NCBI RefSeq assembly: GCF_037975245.1
Contig: NC_092569.1
Span: 24,167,168-24,231,167 of the forward strand
Source: Apostichopus japonicus
Lineage: Eukaryota > Echinodermata > Holothuroidea > Aspidochirotida > Stichopodidae
Direction: 5' to 3'
Length of the DNA: 64,000 nt
How positions within the stretch are numbered: the first letter of the stretch is position 1; each line of letters begins with the position of its first letter. A program made the position numbers and the translations under genes. Under the pieces are notes generated by a model. It saw only the letters and a list, made by a program, of their open reading frames with translations. It made no database searches and was not told where the DNA came from. Shown here one piece after another: positions 45,101-58,500 of the stretch.

Positions 45101-48100
45101 CATTTTACTTGGTTTATTTATGAACTTACACTAGAAAGACTTTATAAAGAAGTCTAAGTATAGTTTTTATCTTGGATAGGGAGTTATAGAGAAGTGGTTA
45201 GAAGTGAACCGCGAAGGATTTCATTTAACAGTAAATTTATTAGTTGATTTCACAAATATGGTGGCTAAAGGCTGTACTCCAGTTCTGCTTTTGATTTCCC
45301 CTTACTGTGTAGATGTGAATTGATAGGGGTAATATGCTCTTCATTAACGGACTTCTATTTTTAACACATTTGTACAACCCCAAAATATGTGCTTAATAAA
45401 AACAAATACTTGAACTGGTGTTTATATTATTGAAAGAAATTATATGGCAGGATTCTAAATTTGTTTCTGTGAATTTTCATATGAAAGGAAACTTTGTCGC
45501 ACAAACTATAGACGGGATCTAATTAAGAAAAACAAAAGCACGTCACAGTTGATTAAGCCGATTCTATGTAACTTTTGTTGAGATTAACATTTTGCGTTGT
45601 TAGAAAAATATGATGTTACCACATCTAACACTGTAAACTTTATGTGGGATACGTGTCAAGAGACTCAATCTTTTTTTTTTATTGCTTTTAATGCCGACGA
45701 CGCATTCATCAACTTTTATGGTAATAACTATAAATCCAATGCAGATATATAAAAATATCGAATTAACGCATTACACTCAAAGTTCGTATATGAGTCATTA
45801 ACTCGGTATTTGAAATAAAAAAATGATCAAAATTTGTCTTATACGTCTTACAGACACCTTTAAAACGGTAGTGTTAATTACACACAAGACCAAACGATTT
45901 CTTATTCAAGCACGAATACGTTTCTGGTTTAAGAAAATGATATAAATAACAATCTCTTAAGCTTAGCTGGTAAGAGATTATGCCATGACGAAAATATGTG
46001 GTTTGTGGTTTACCTCGGCCTTTTGGTTACCCATTTACTTCCACATCCTTGTGTTTAAAACAAAGGGATCTCATTCAACGCTCTAGCAAAAAAAAAATGG
46101 CTCATGTAGTCACAGAGAAATTACCTTACAGTTTCGGTAGGCGTATATATGTTACCATGCAAGTGGATTTCGAATAAATGTCATAACATTGTGTTCTAAC
46201 TTTACAAGTACATGGAATAGGTAAACTTGTTGTAAACGTGATGGTAACATTTTGGAGGTTTAAATCTCTTCCAATTTATGGTTATTATAAATTGATACGG
46301 CTTTCCTTTCTGTTATCGATATAGCAGAGTTGGTAAACCTTTCGTAAAGCTACTTGTGTGCTTAGCACTTTACAAATACATAGTTAACGTATACGTGTTG
46401 TTTACATGATGATTGCATTTTGTGTTTATCATAGATTTACTCACTTGCAATTGATGTTTATTACAGATTTATGTTTTTTTTTTGGGCGTACTAACATATT
46501 TTAATGTTACATAAAGCTACACATCAGCAGCCAGTGAGATCACATCATCGGTACAACTTCATTTCATGCTCGCAAAAATAGTGAACAGATTTAGACAGTA
46601 GATCTAACAAATATAGAAATAATTAATATAATATTCTACTTACCAGAGTGATTTTCTTTATGCAAGTACTTGTCTAAGCGGCTAAGCGTTGATTCCGTTC
46701 GAAAAAAAGTACACAGTATATCCATTTTATATCCAGATGAAGGTACTAAGTGAAATGTATGAAATCTTATCAAAGTCATCGTGATATTTTCCAAAACAAA
46801 GGATTGAGCATCTGTTATTAATTACTACAAAGTCTTTGTTCCCTTCGATCGATGTCTATAAAATCATCAATAAATATAGGATTTTCTGCCAAGAATGTCT
46901 ATTAAATTTTATTACGTTTTCCTGTCGAGCTTTAGTTACAATTTGCCTTGTTTATGAAGGAGAAGGTAGTGAGAAACTGCACTGACAACTTCCAAGCAGA
47001 ATGAAAATTGTTGCTTGCGTAAAATATGATATGATGGCAAAATTAGTGTGAGGAAATAAAGCTATATAGCGGTGATTTTCATCTCGCATTACGGCGGACC
47101 TTTTTGTGTTAACTTTGCATTTTACATCATGAAATCGAATGAAAAAAGGAATATATTTGCCAATCATAACATTCTCTTGAGAGAGAGGGAGAGAAAGAAA
47201 AAAAAAATCCAACAAAAGAGAAATTATATACCGACAAGGAAATAGAGAAAAAGAAGCAACTTTTACAGTTGAAGTTGCTATTCTGAGCATATCTGAATCT
47301 GAAAGAGTAATAAAAGGGGATTGTGGGGACGATCGAACACTTTGTGTAATATGCTTCTTGTTTTAAAAACAAACGGTCCTTTGTTTCAGGAAATATTGTT
47401 TACACAGAATTGCTTTACGTTAGTAGTGTTTGTTTTTAGATTATATGTATTTGCACTTTGCAATAATTTCAGTAATAATAACAATACCCACTGAAGTTCG
47501 TCACATAATGAATGCTTTAATATTTAATAAATTAAAAAGAAACGTACACAAACGTACACACAAACGTACACATTTAATACAGGTGTCTTTCCAGACAAGT
47601 TAAAAATTGCTAAAGTCTTACCAATTTACAAAAATGGCCAGAACAATGCATATGAAAATTACCGGCCAATATCGTTACTCTCTTGTTTTGCGAAACTTAT
47701 AGAAAGACTATTGTTTAATCGTATTTGTAGATTCTTGGACAAACACAACATTCTTAATAAACAACAGTACGGATTTCGATACAATCACTCCACTGAGCTC
47801 GCCCTGGCAGATGCAATTGATAATCTCTACAGTAAACTTGATCAACGTAAGACTTGCATTGGTGTATTCCTAGACTTAAGTAAAGCGTTTGATACCATTA
47901 ATCATTCTATTTTACTGAATAAGATGCACTTTAATGGTATAAGAGGTACTACTCTGAATTGGTTCGACAGCTACCTATCTCACCGTTACCAATTTACTGC
48001 GTATAAGTCACATAACTCTGATCTTGCCCAAGTCCCTTGTGGTGTACCACAGGGATCTATCCTGGGACCTCTGTTATTTATCATTTATGTAAACGACATA

Positions 48101-49287
48101 TGTCAAGTGTCCAACATTGCAAAAGTTACTTTGTTTGCTGATGACACCACTATTTTTTTTGACTCTGACAACATTAGCATCCTACCTATTACTGTATCTA
48201 ATGAACTAGAAAAGTTTAGTAACTGGTTTCGGTCAAACAAGCTTTCTATCAATGTCAACAAGACACACTACATTGTTTTTAATTCCTCCAACAACCCTCC
48301 TCAAGTTCACAACATTAATATGAATGGTACACCAATTAACAATGTTGACTACATAAAATGTTTAGGTGTATATATTGATTCAAAACTAAGTTGGCAACAA
48401 CATATTTCAGCAATCTGTTCTAAGGTCGCAAGGAACATTGGTATACTCGCTATAATAAAACATTTCCTACCGACACACATTCTAAGAATGATTTATAATA
48501 CGCTCATTCTACCTCATCTGTCCTACTGTTCTATTATTTGGTCTGGTGCTAACATAACTTGTCTTGAAAGTCTCAATAAACTACAAAAAGGCGCAATACG
48601 TAACATAACACATGCTGCATTTCGTCAGCATACTAGTCCATTGTTTAAAGGTCAAAACCTGCTGAAATTAAATGATATTATAAGGCTACAACTTGCTGTA
48701 TTTACGTATAAAGCTTGGCATGGGCTACTTCCGGGTTCCTTTCATAATTTCTATACAATTAATGTAGAATTATACAATTATAATACCCGAAATAGACAAA
48801 ATGCTCATTGCAACTTCTATCATACGAAATTAGGTACACGCAGCTTTCGCAACCGTGCAACTAAGTTATGGAACTCATTAAGCAATACCGTTAAATCTAA
48901 GGCTACAAAGAATTCATTTAAGAAATGTTTAAAAAAAGAATTGATATCATCATATTAAATTATGTAAATGAGTTATTTACTTCAGCAGTTTCTGTACATA
49001 ATGTAACAAACATTCAATTTGTATTTATTAATTAATTCTTTTTTCTTTAGGGAGTCTTCCACTTTGTTAAGCTTTTAAGCTTTATGGAAGACTTCCCTCC
49101 GCTTTGTACTTCTGTGGAAAAACAAATAAATAAATAAAATAAAAAATAAATATAGTCATAATAAAATTGAACCTTTCATTAACTCCAGCAATTCATTACT
49201 ATTTATGTGCATTGAGGATATAAATTCACCCTATACGTTTCTTGTCTCACATGCAGGCTTCTGCTGACGTCACAGATCAATCATCGA
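42105..49287 (+). CDS. FReD gene 3, first two exons only (rest beyond window)
   Basis: Exon 1 (42105-42185, ATG to ACG|GTAAGT) encodes a signal peptide MGNQRRQLFCVKLFTLL; exon 2 (49257-49287) encodes ASADVTDQSS and ends A|GTAAGT. Both match gene 2 exons 1 and 2 in length, phase and splice sites. The fibrinogen exons would have to lie beyond the array, after 64000. Whether the gene is complete or expressed cannot be told here. Confidence 0.6.
47549..49152 (+). mobile_element. 5'-truncated CR1/Jockey-superfamily LINE inserted in intron 1 of FReD gene 3
   Basis: The insertion is delimited by comparison with copy A of the duplication, which has the empty site. The left border has a short triplicated ACAAACGTACAC word; the right border ends in an AAATAAATAAATAAAATA tail. 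The element holds only the RT and C-terminal part, as expected from incomplete reverse transcription. Confidence 0.9.
47573..48958 (+). CDS. LINE reverse transcriptase, 5'-truncated, open frame
   Basis: The frame is open from about 47573, with GVFPDKLKIAKVLPIYK and ENYRPISLLSCFAKLIE ahead of the first ATG at 47711, and runs to TAA at 48958. It contains GVFLDLSKAFDTINH (motif A), CGVPQGSILGPLLFIIYVND (motif B), LFADDTTIFF (motif C) and LGVYIDSKLSW. A C-terminal part follows (PHLSYCSIIWSG, LWNSL). It lacks the endonuclease, so it cannot move on its own. No stop or shift is visible in the RT, indicating a young insertion. Confidence 0.9.
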   Translation, partial: FNTGVFPDKLKIAKVLPIYKNGQNNAYENYRPISLLSCFAKLIERLLFNRICRFLDKHNILNKQQYGFRYNHSTELALADAIDNLYSKLDQRKTCIGVFLDLSKAFDTINHSILLNKMHFNGIRGTTLNWFDSYLSHRYQFTAYKSHNSDLAQVPCGVPQGSILGPLLFIIYVNDICQVSNIAKVTLFADDTTIFFDSDNISILPITVSNELEKFSNWFRSNKLSINVNKTHYIVFNSSNNPPQVHNINMNGTPINNVDYIKCLGVYIDSKLSWQQHISAICSKVARNIGILAIIKHFLPTHILRMIYNTLILPHLSYCSIIWSGANITCLESLNKLQKGAIRNITHAAFRQHTSPLFKGQNLLKLNDIIRLQLAVFTYKAWHGLLPGSFHNFYTINVELYNYNTRNRQNAHCNFYHTKLGTRSFRNRATKLWNSLSNTVKSKATKNSFKKCLKKELISSY

Positions 49288-49540
49288 GTAAGTTACCATT
49301 TGATATTGACTAAATGAATAAATCCTTTCACTTTAGCTTAAAAAAACATTCACAACCCCTTCACGATTCCAGGTGAGAAGTATTCTTATGTGAAATAATA
49401 TGTATGTTTTTATATTAATACAGATGTTTCCGTAAGAATAATCTTTAAGCTAATGCATTAAAAATAATTATTTTTTATAAACTGTTATACAAATTGTTGA
49501 GAGAAGAGGGAGGAGTGAGGTAGAAATGTCATTCCTTAAC

Positions 49541-52500
49541 TCTCTTTTGCATCGCTGGTTCGAACCCCGGTGATGACGTCTTTTGCCGATCTTTTACAGC
49601 GGGTGCCTACACGGTGAGCTGTAAGTATTAGTTAATCGGCCTAATATCTCAGTCCATACAGTGGCGCGATGGCTTGGCGCACTGTACGAGATGATGAGCT
49701 AGACTCTTTTGCATCGCTGGTTCGAACCCCGGTGATGACGTCTTTTGCCGATCTTTTACAGCGGGTGCCTACACGGTGAGCTGTAAGTATTAGTTAATCG
49801 GCCTAATATCTCAGTCCATACAGTGGCGCGATGGCTTGGCGCACTGTACGAGCTGATGAGCGAGACTCTCTTTTGCATCGCTGGTTCGAACCCCGGTGAT
49901 GACGTCTTTTGCCGATCTTTTACAGCGGGTGCCTACATGGGGAGCTGTAAGTATTAGTTAATCGGCTTAATATCTCAGTCCATACAGTGGCGCGATGGCT
50001 TGGCGCACTGTACGAGCTGATGAGCGAGACTCTCTTTTGCATCGCTGGTTCGAACCCCGGTGATGGCGTCTTTTGCCGAAGTATTAGTTAATCGGCCTAA
50101 TATCTCAGTCCATACAGTTGCGCGATGGCGTGGCGCACTGTACGAGCTGATGAGCGAGACTCTCTTTTGCATCGCTGGTTCGAACCCCGGTGATGACGTC
50201 TTTTGCCGATCTTTTACAGCGGGTGCCTACACGGTGAGCTGTAAGTATTAGTTAATCGGCCTAATATCTCAGTCCATACAGTGGCGCGATGGCTTGGCGC
50301 ACTGTAAGAGCTGATGAGCGAGACTCTCTTTTGCATCGCTGATTCGAACCCCGGTGATGACGTCTTTTGCCGATCTTTTACAGCGGGTGCCTACATGGGG
50401 AGCTGTAAGTATTAGTTAATCGGCCTAATATCTCAGTCCATACAGTGGCGCGATGGCTTGGCGCACTGTACGAGCTGATGAGCGAGACTCTCTTTTGCAT
50501 CGCTGGTTCGAACCCCGGTGATGACGTCTTTTGCCGATCTTTTACAGCGGGTGCCTACACGGTGAGCTGTAAGTATTAGTTAATCGGCCTAATATCTCAG
50601 TCCATACAGTGGCCCGATGGCTTGGCGCACTGTACGAGCTGATGAGCGAGACTCTCTTTTGCATCGCTGGTTCGAACCCCGGTGATGACGTCTTTTGCCG
50701 ATCTTTTACAGCGGGTGCCTACATGGGGAGCTGTAAGTATTAGTTAATCGGCCTAATATCTCAGTCCATACAGTGGCGCGATGGCTTGGCGCACTGTACG
50801 AGATGATGAGCGAGACTCTCTTTTGCATCGCTGGTTCGAACCCCGGTGATGACGTCTTTTGCCGATCTTTTACAGCGGGTGCCTACACGGTGAGCTGTAA
50901 GTATTAGTTAATCGGCCGAATATCTCAGTCCATACAGTGGCGCGATGGCTTGGCGCACTGTACGAGCTGATGAGCGAGACTCTCTTTTGCATCGCTGGTT
51001 CGAACCCCGGTGATGACGTCTTTTGCCGATCTTTTACAGCGGGTGCCTACATGGGGAGCTGTAAGTATTAGTTAATCGGCCTAATATCTCAGTCCATACA
51101 GTGGCGCGATGGCTTGGCGCACTGTACGAGATGATGAGCGAGACTCTCTTTTGCATCGCTGGTTCGAACCCCGGTGATGACGTCTTTTGCCGATCTTTTA
51201 CAGCGGGTGCCTACACGGTGAGCTGTAAGTATTAGTTAATCGGCCAAATATCTCAGTCCATACAGTGGCGCGATGGCGTGGCGCACTGTACGAGCTGATG
51301 AGCGAGACTCTCTTTTGCATCGCTGGTTCGAACCCCGGTGATGACGTCTTTTGCCGATCTTTTACAGCGGGTGCCTACACGGTGAGCTGTAAGTATTAGT
51401 TAATCGGCCAAATATCTCAGTCCATACAGTGGCGCGATGGCGTGGCGCACTGTACGAGCTGATGAGCGAGACTCTCTTTTGCATCGCTGGTTCGAACCCC
51501 GGTGATGACGTCTTTTGCCGATCTTTTACAGCGGGTGCCTACACGGTGAGCTGTAAGTATTAGTTAATCGGCCTAATATCTCAGTCCATACAGTGGCTCG
51601 ATGGCGTGGCGCACTGTACGAGCTGATGAGCGAGACTCTCTTTTGCATCGCTGGTTCGAACCCCGGTGATGACGTCTTTTGCCGATCTTTTACAGCGGGT
51701 GCCTACACGGTGAGCTGTAAGTATTAGTTAATCGGCCTAATATCTCAGTCCATACAGTGGCGCGATGGCTTCGCGCACTGTACGAGCTGATGAGCGAGAC
51801 TCTCTTTTGCATCGCTGGTTCGAACCCCGGTGATGACGTCTTTTGCCGATCTTTTACAGCGGCTGCCTACATGGGGAGCTGTAAGTATTAGTTAATCGGC
51901 CTAATATCTCAGTCCATAGAGTGGCGCGATGGCTTGGCGCACTGTACGAGCTGATGAGCGAGACTCTCTTTTGCATCGCTGGTTCGAACCCCGGTGATGA
52001 CGTCTTTTGCCGATCTTTTTCAGCGGGTGCCTACACGGTGAGCTGTAAGTATTAGTTAATCGGCCTAATATCTCAGTCCATACAGTGGCGCGATGGCTTG
52101 GCGCACTGTACGAGATGATGAGCGAGACTCTCTTTGCATCGCTGGTTCGAACCCCGGTGATGACGTCTTTTGCCGATCTTTTACAGCGGGTGCCTACACG
52201 GTGAGCTGTAAGTATTAGTTAATCGGCCTAATATCTCAGTCCATACAGTGGCGCGATGGCGTGGCGTACTGTACGAGCTGATGAGCGAGACTCTCTTTTG
52301 CATCGCTGGTTCGAACCCCGGTGATGACGTCTTTTGCCGATCTTTTACAGCGGGTGCCTACACGGTGAGCTGTAAGTATTAGTTAATCGGCCGAATATCT
52401 CAGTCCATACAGTGGCGCGATGGCGTGGCGCACTGTACGAGCTGATGAGCGAGACTCTCTTTTGCATCGCTGGTTCGAACCCCGGTGATGACGTCTTTTG

Positions 52501-55500
52501 CCGATCTTTTACAGCGGGTGCCTACATGGGGAGCTGTAAGTATTAGTTAATCGGCCTAATATCTCAGTCCATACAGTGGCGCGATGGCTTGGCGCACTGT
52601 ACGAGCTGATGAGCGAGACTCTCTTTTGCATCGCTGGTTCGAACCCCGGTGATGACGTCTTTTGCCGATCTTTTACAGCGGGTGCCTACACGGTGAGCTG
52701 TAAGTATTAGTTAATCGGCCTAATATCTCAGTCCATACAGTGGCGCGATGGCTTCGCGCACTGTACGAGCTGATGAGCGAGACTCTCTTTTGCATCGCTG
52801 GTTCGAACCCCGGTGATGACGTCTTTTGCCGATCTTTTACAGCGGCTGCCTACATGGGGAGCTGTAAGTATTAGTTAATCGGCCTAATATCTCAGTCCAA
52901 AGAGTGGCGCGATGGCTTGGCGCACTGTACGAGCTGATGAGCGAGACTCTCTTTTGCATCGCTGGTTCGAACCCCGGTGATGACGTCTTTTGCCGATCTT
53001 TTTCAGCGGGTGCCTACACGGTGAGCTGTAAGTATTAGTTAATCGGCCTAATATCTCAGTCCATACAGTGGCGCGATGGCTTGGCGCACTGTACGAGCTG
53101 ATGAGCGAGACTCTCTTTTGCATCGCTGGTTCGAACCCCGGTGATGACGTCTTTTGCCGATCTTTTACAGCGGGTGCCTACATGGGGAGCTGTAAGTATT
53201 AGTTAATCGGCCGAATATCTCAGTCCATACAGTGGCGCGATGGCTTGACGCACTGTACGAGATGATGAGCGAGACTCTCTTTTGCATCGCTGGTTCGAAC
53301 CCCGGTGATGACGTCTTTTGCCGATCTTTTACAGCGGGTGCCTACACGGTGAGCTGTAAGTATTAGTTAATCGGCCTAATATCTCAGTCCATACAGTGGC
53401 TCGATGGCTTGGCGCACTGTACGAGCTGATGAGCGAGACTCTCTTTTGCATCGCTGGTTCGAACCCCGGTGATGACGTCTTTTGCCGATCTTTTACAGCG
53501 GGTGCCTACACGGTGAGCTGTAAGTATTAGTTAATCGGCCGAATATCTCAGTCCATACAGTGGCGCGATGGCTTGGCGCACTGTACGAGCTGATGAGCGA
53601 GACTCTCTTTTGCATCGCTGGTTCGAACCCCGGTGATGACGTCTTTTGCCGATCTTTTACAGCGGGTGCCTACATGGGGAGCTGTAAGTATTAGTTAATC
53701 GGCCTAATATCTCAGTCCATACAGTGGCGCGATGGCTTGGCGCACTGTACGAGATGATGAGCGAGACTCTCTTTTGCATCGCTGGTTCGAACCCCGGTGA
53801 TGACGTCTTTTGCCGATCTTTTACAGCGGGTGCCTACACGGTGAGCTGTAAGTATTAGTTAATCGGCCTAATATCTCAGTCCATACAGTGGCGCGATGGC
53901 TTGGCGCACTGTACGAGCTGATGAGCGAGACTCTCTTTTGCATCGCTGGTTCGAACCCCGGTGATGACGTCTTTTGCCGATCTTTTACAGCGGGTGCCTA
54001 CACGGTGAGCTGTAAGTATTAGTTAATCGGCCGAATATCTCAGTCCATACAGTGGCGCGATGGCTTGGCGCACTGTACGAGCTGATGAGCGAGACTCTCT
54101 TTTGCATCGCTGGTTCGAACCCCGGTGATGGCGTCTTTTGCCGAAGTATTAGTAAATCGGCCTAATATCTCAGTCCATACAGTGGCGCGATGGCGTGGCG
54201 CACTGTACGAGCTGATGAGCGAGACTCTCTTTTGCATCGCTGGTTCGAACCCCGGTGATGACGTCTTTTGCCGATCTTTTACAGCGGGTGCCTACACGGT
54301 GAGCTGTAAGTATTAGTTAATCGGCCTAATATCTCAGTACATACAGTGGCGCGATGGCGTGGCGCACTGTACGAGCTGATGAGCGAGACTCTCTTTTGCA
54401 TCGCTGGTTCGAACCCCGGTGATGACGTCTTTTGCCGATCTTTTACAGCGGGTGCCTACACGGTGAGCTGTAAGTATTAGTTAATCGGCCGAATATCTCA
54501 GTCCATACAGTGGCGCGATGGCTTGGCGCACTGTACGAGCTGATGAGCGAGACTCTCTTTTGCATCGCTGGTTCGAACCCCGGTGATGACGTCTTTTGCT
54601 GCCGATCTTTTACAGCGGGTGCCTACACGGTGAGCTGTAAGTATTAGTTAATCGGCCTAATATCTCAGTCCATACAGTGGCGCGATGGCATGGCGCACTG
54701 TACGAGCTGATGAGCGAGACTCTCTTTTGCATCGCTGGTTCGAACCCCGGTGATGACGTCTTTTGCCGATCTTTTACAGCGGGTGCCTATACGGTGAGCT
54801 GTAAGTATTAGTTAATCGGCCTAATATCTCAGTCCATACAGTGGCGCGATGGCGTGGCGCACTGTACGAGCTGATGAGCGAGACTCTCTTTTGCATCGCT
54901 GGTTCGAACCCCGGTGATGACGTCTTTTGCCGATCTTTTACAGCGGGTGCCTACACGGTGAGCTGTAAGTATTAGTTAATCGGCCTAATATCTCAGTCCA
55001 TACAGTGGCGCGATGGCGTGGCGCACTGTACGAGCTGATGAGCGAGACTCTCTTTTGCATCGCTGGTTCGAACCCCGGTGATGACGTCTTTTGCCGATCT
55101 TTTACAGCGGGTGCCTACACGGTGAGCTGTAAGTATTAGTTAATCGGCCTAATATCTCAGTCCATACAGTGGCCCGATGGCTTGGCGCACTGTACGAGCT
55201 GATGAGCGAGACTCTCTTTTGCATCGCTGGTTCGAACCCCGGTGATGACGTCTTTTGCCGATCTTTTACAGCGGGTGCCTACATGGGGAGCTGTAAGTAT
55301 TAGTTAATCGGCCTAATATCTCAGTCCATACAGTGGCGCGATGGCTTGGCGCACTGTACGAGATGATGAGCGAGACTCTCTTTTGCATCGCTGGTTCGAA
55401 CCCCGGTGATGACGTCTTTTGCCGATCTTTTACAGCGGGTGCCTACACGGTGAGCTGTAAGTATTAGTTAATCGGCCGAATATCTCAGTCCATACAGTGG

Positions 55501-58500
55501 CGCGATGGCTTGGCGCACTGTACGAGCTGATGAGCGAGACTCTCTTTTGCATCGCTGGTTCGAACCCCGGTGATGACGTCTTTTGCCGATCTTTTACAGC
55601 GGGTGCCTACATGGGGAGCTGTAAGTATTAGTTAATCGGCCTAATATCTCAGTCCATACAGTGGCGCGATGGCTTGGCGCACTGTACGAGATGATGAGCG
55701 AGACTCTCTTTTGCATCGCTGGTTCGAACCCCGGTGATGACGTCTTTTGCCGATCTTTTACAGCGGGTGCCTACACGGTGAGCTGTAAGTATTAGTTAAT
55801 CGGCCAAATATCTCAGTCCATACAGTGGCGCGATGGCGTGGCGCACTGTACGAGCTGATGAGCGAGACTCTCTTTTGCATCGCTGGTTCGAACCCCGGTG
55901 ATGACGTCTTTTGCCGATCTTTTACAGCGGGTGCCTACACGGTGAGCTGTAAGTATTAGTTAATCGGCCAAATATCTCAGTCCATACAGTGGCGCGATGG
56001 CGTGGCGCACTGTACGAGCTGATGAGCGAGACTCTCTTTTGCATCGCTGGTTCGAACCCCGGTGATGACGTCTTTTGCCGATCTTTTACAGCGGGTGCCT
56101 ACACGGTGAGCTGTAAGTATTAGTTAATCGGCCTAATATCTCAGTCCATACAGTGGCTCGATGGCGTGGCGCACTGTACGAGCTGATGAGCGAGACTCTC
56201 TTTTGCATCGCTGGTTCGAACCCCGGTGATGACGTCTTTTGCCGATCTTTTACAGCGGGTGCCTACATGGGGAGCTGTAAGTATTAGTTAATCGGCCTCA
56301 TATCTCAGTCCATACAGTGGCGCGATGGCTTGGCGCACTGTACGAGCTGATGAGCGAGACTCTCTTTTGCATCGCTGGTTCGAACCCCGGTGATGACGTC
56401 TTTTGCCGATCTTTTACAGCGGGTGCCTACACGGTGAGCTGTAAGTATTAGTTAATCGGCCTAATATCTCAGTACATACAGTGGCTCGATGGCGTGGCGC
56501 ACTGTACGAGCTGATGAGCGAGACTCTCTTTTGCATCGCTGGTTCGAACCCCGGTGATGACGTCTTTTGCCGATCTTTTACAGCGGGTGCCTATACGGTG
56601 AGCTGTAAGTATTAGTTAATCGGCCTAATATCTCAGTCCATACAGTGGCGCGATGGCGTGGCGCACTGTACGAGCTGATGAGCGAGACTCTCTTTTGTAT
56701 CGCTGGTTCGAACCCCGGTGATGACGTCTTTTGCCGATCTTTTACAGCGGGTGCCTACACGGTGAGCTGTAAGTATTAGTTAATCGGCCAAATATCTCAG
56801 TCCATACAGTGGCGCGATGGCTTGGCGCACTGTACGAGCTGATGAGCGAGACTCTCTTTTGCATCGCTGGTTCGAACCCCGGTGATGACGTCTTTTGCCG
56901 ATCTTTTACAGCGGGTGCCTACACGGTGAGCTGTAAGTATTAGTTAATCGGCCTAATATCTCAGTCCATACAGTGGCGCGATGGCTTGGCGCACTGTACG
57001 AGCTGATGAGCGAGACTCTCTTTTGCATCGCTGGTTCGAACCCCGGTGATGACGTCTTTTGCCGATCTTTTACAGCGGGTGCCTACACGGTGAGCTGTAA
57101 GTATTAGTTAATCGGCCTAATATCTCAGTCCATACAGTGGCGCGATGGCTTGGCGCACTGTACGAGCTGATGAGCGAGACTCTCTTTTGCATCGCTGGTT
57201 CGAACCCCGGTGATGACGTCTTTTGCTGCCGATCTTTTACAGCGGGTGCCTACACGGTGAGCTGTAAGTATTAGTTGATCGGCCTAATATCTCAGTCCAT
57301 ACAGTGGCGCGATGGCTTGGCGCACTGTACGAGCTGATGAGCGAGACTCTCTTTTGCATCGCTGGTTCGAACCCCGGTGATGACGTCTTTTGCCGATCTT
57401 TTACAGCGGGTGCCTACACGGTGAGCTGTAAGTATTAGTTAATCGGCCTAATATCTCAGTCCATACAGTGGCGCGATGGCGTGGCGCACTGTACGAGCTG
57501 ATGAGCGAGACTCTCTTTTGCATCGCTGGTTCGAACCCCGGTGATGACGTCTTTTGCCGATCTTTTACAGCGGGTGCCTACATGGGGAGCTGTAAGTATT
57601 AGTTAATCGGCCTCATATCTCAGTCCATACAGTGGCGCGATGGCTTGGCGCACTGTACGAGCTGATGAGCGAGACTCTCTTTTGCATCGCTGGTTCGAAC
57701 CCCGGTGATGACGTCTTTTGCCGATCTTTTACAGCGGGTGCCTACACGGTGAGCTGTAAGTATTAGTTAATCGGCCTAATATCTCAGTCCATACAGTGGC
57801 GCGATGGCGTGGCGCACTGTACGAGCTGATGAGCGAGACTCTCTTTTGCATCGCTGGTTCGAACCCCGGTGATGACGTCTTTTGCCGATCTTTTACAGCG
57901 GGTGCCTACACGGTGAGCTGTAAGTATTAGTTAATCGGCCTAATATCTCAGTCCATACAGTGGCGCGATGGCGTGGCGCACTGTACGAGCTGATGAGCGA
58001 GACTCTCTTTTGCATCGCTGGTTCGAACCCCGGTGATGACGTCTTTTGCCGATCTTTTACAGCGGGTGCCTACACGGTGAGCTGTAAGTATTAGTTAATC
58101 GGCCTAATATCTCAGTCCATACAGTGGCGCGATGGCTTGGCGCACTGTACGAGCTGATGAGCGAGACTCTCTTTTGCATCGCTGGTTCGAACCCCGGTGA
58201 TGACGTCTTTTGCCGATCTTTTACAGCGGGTGCCTACACGGTGAGCTGTAAGTATTAGTTAATCGGCCTAATATCTCAGTCCATACAGTGGCGCGATGGC
58301 TTGGCGCACTGTACGAGCTGATGAGCGAGACTCTCTTTTGCATCGCTGGTTCGAACCCCGGTGATGACGTCTTTTGCTGCCGATCTTTTACAGCGGGTGC
58401 CTACACGGTGAGCTGTAAGTATTAGTTGATCGGCCTAATATCTCAGTCCATACAGTGGCGCGATGGCTTGGCGCACTGTACGAGCTGATGAGCGAGACTC

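Larger units (their letters stand above)
41752..49540 (+). repeat. Segmental duplication, copy B
   Basis: Same-orientation copy of 20058-26745, with exons 1 and 2 of a third FReD gene. It lacks two segments present in copy A and carries a LINE at 47549-49152 that interrupts the word AAACGTACA/AGYCATAAT, which is uninterrupted in copy A (26345). At its right end, similarity stops at CATTCCTT (49538), where the 164-bp array begins. Confidence 0.9.

Noticed and set aside
49691-49710. CTGATGAG in each satellite unit as a hammerhead ribozyme core
   Set aside because: The required GAAA and a matching stem II/III arrangement are absent from the unit.
49662-49730. Functional tRNA gene in each unit
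   Set aside because: The T stem has a mismatch, no proper acceptor stem is visible and a TTTT lies between the boxes; only a tRNA-derived origin is supported.
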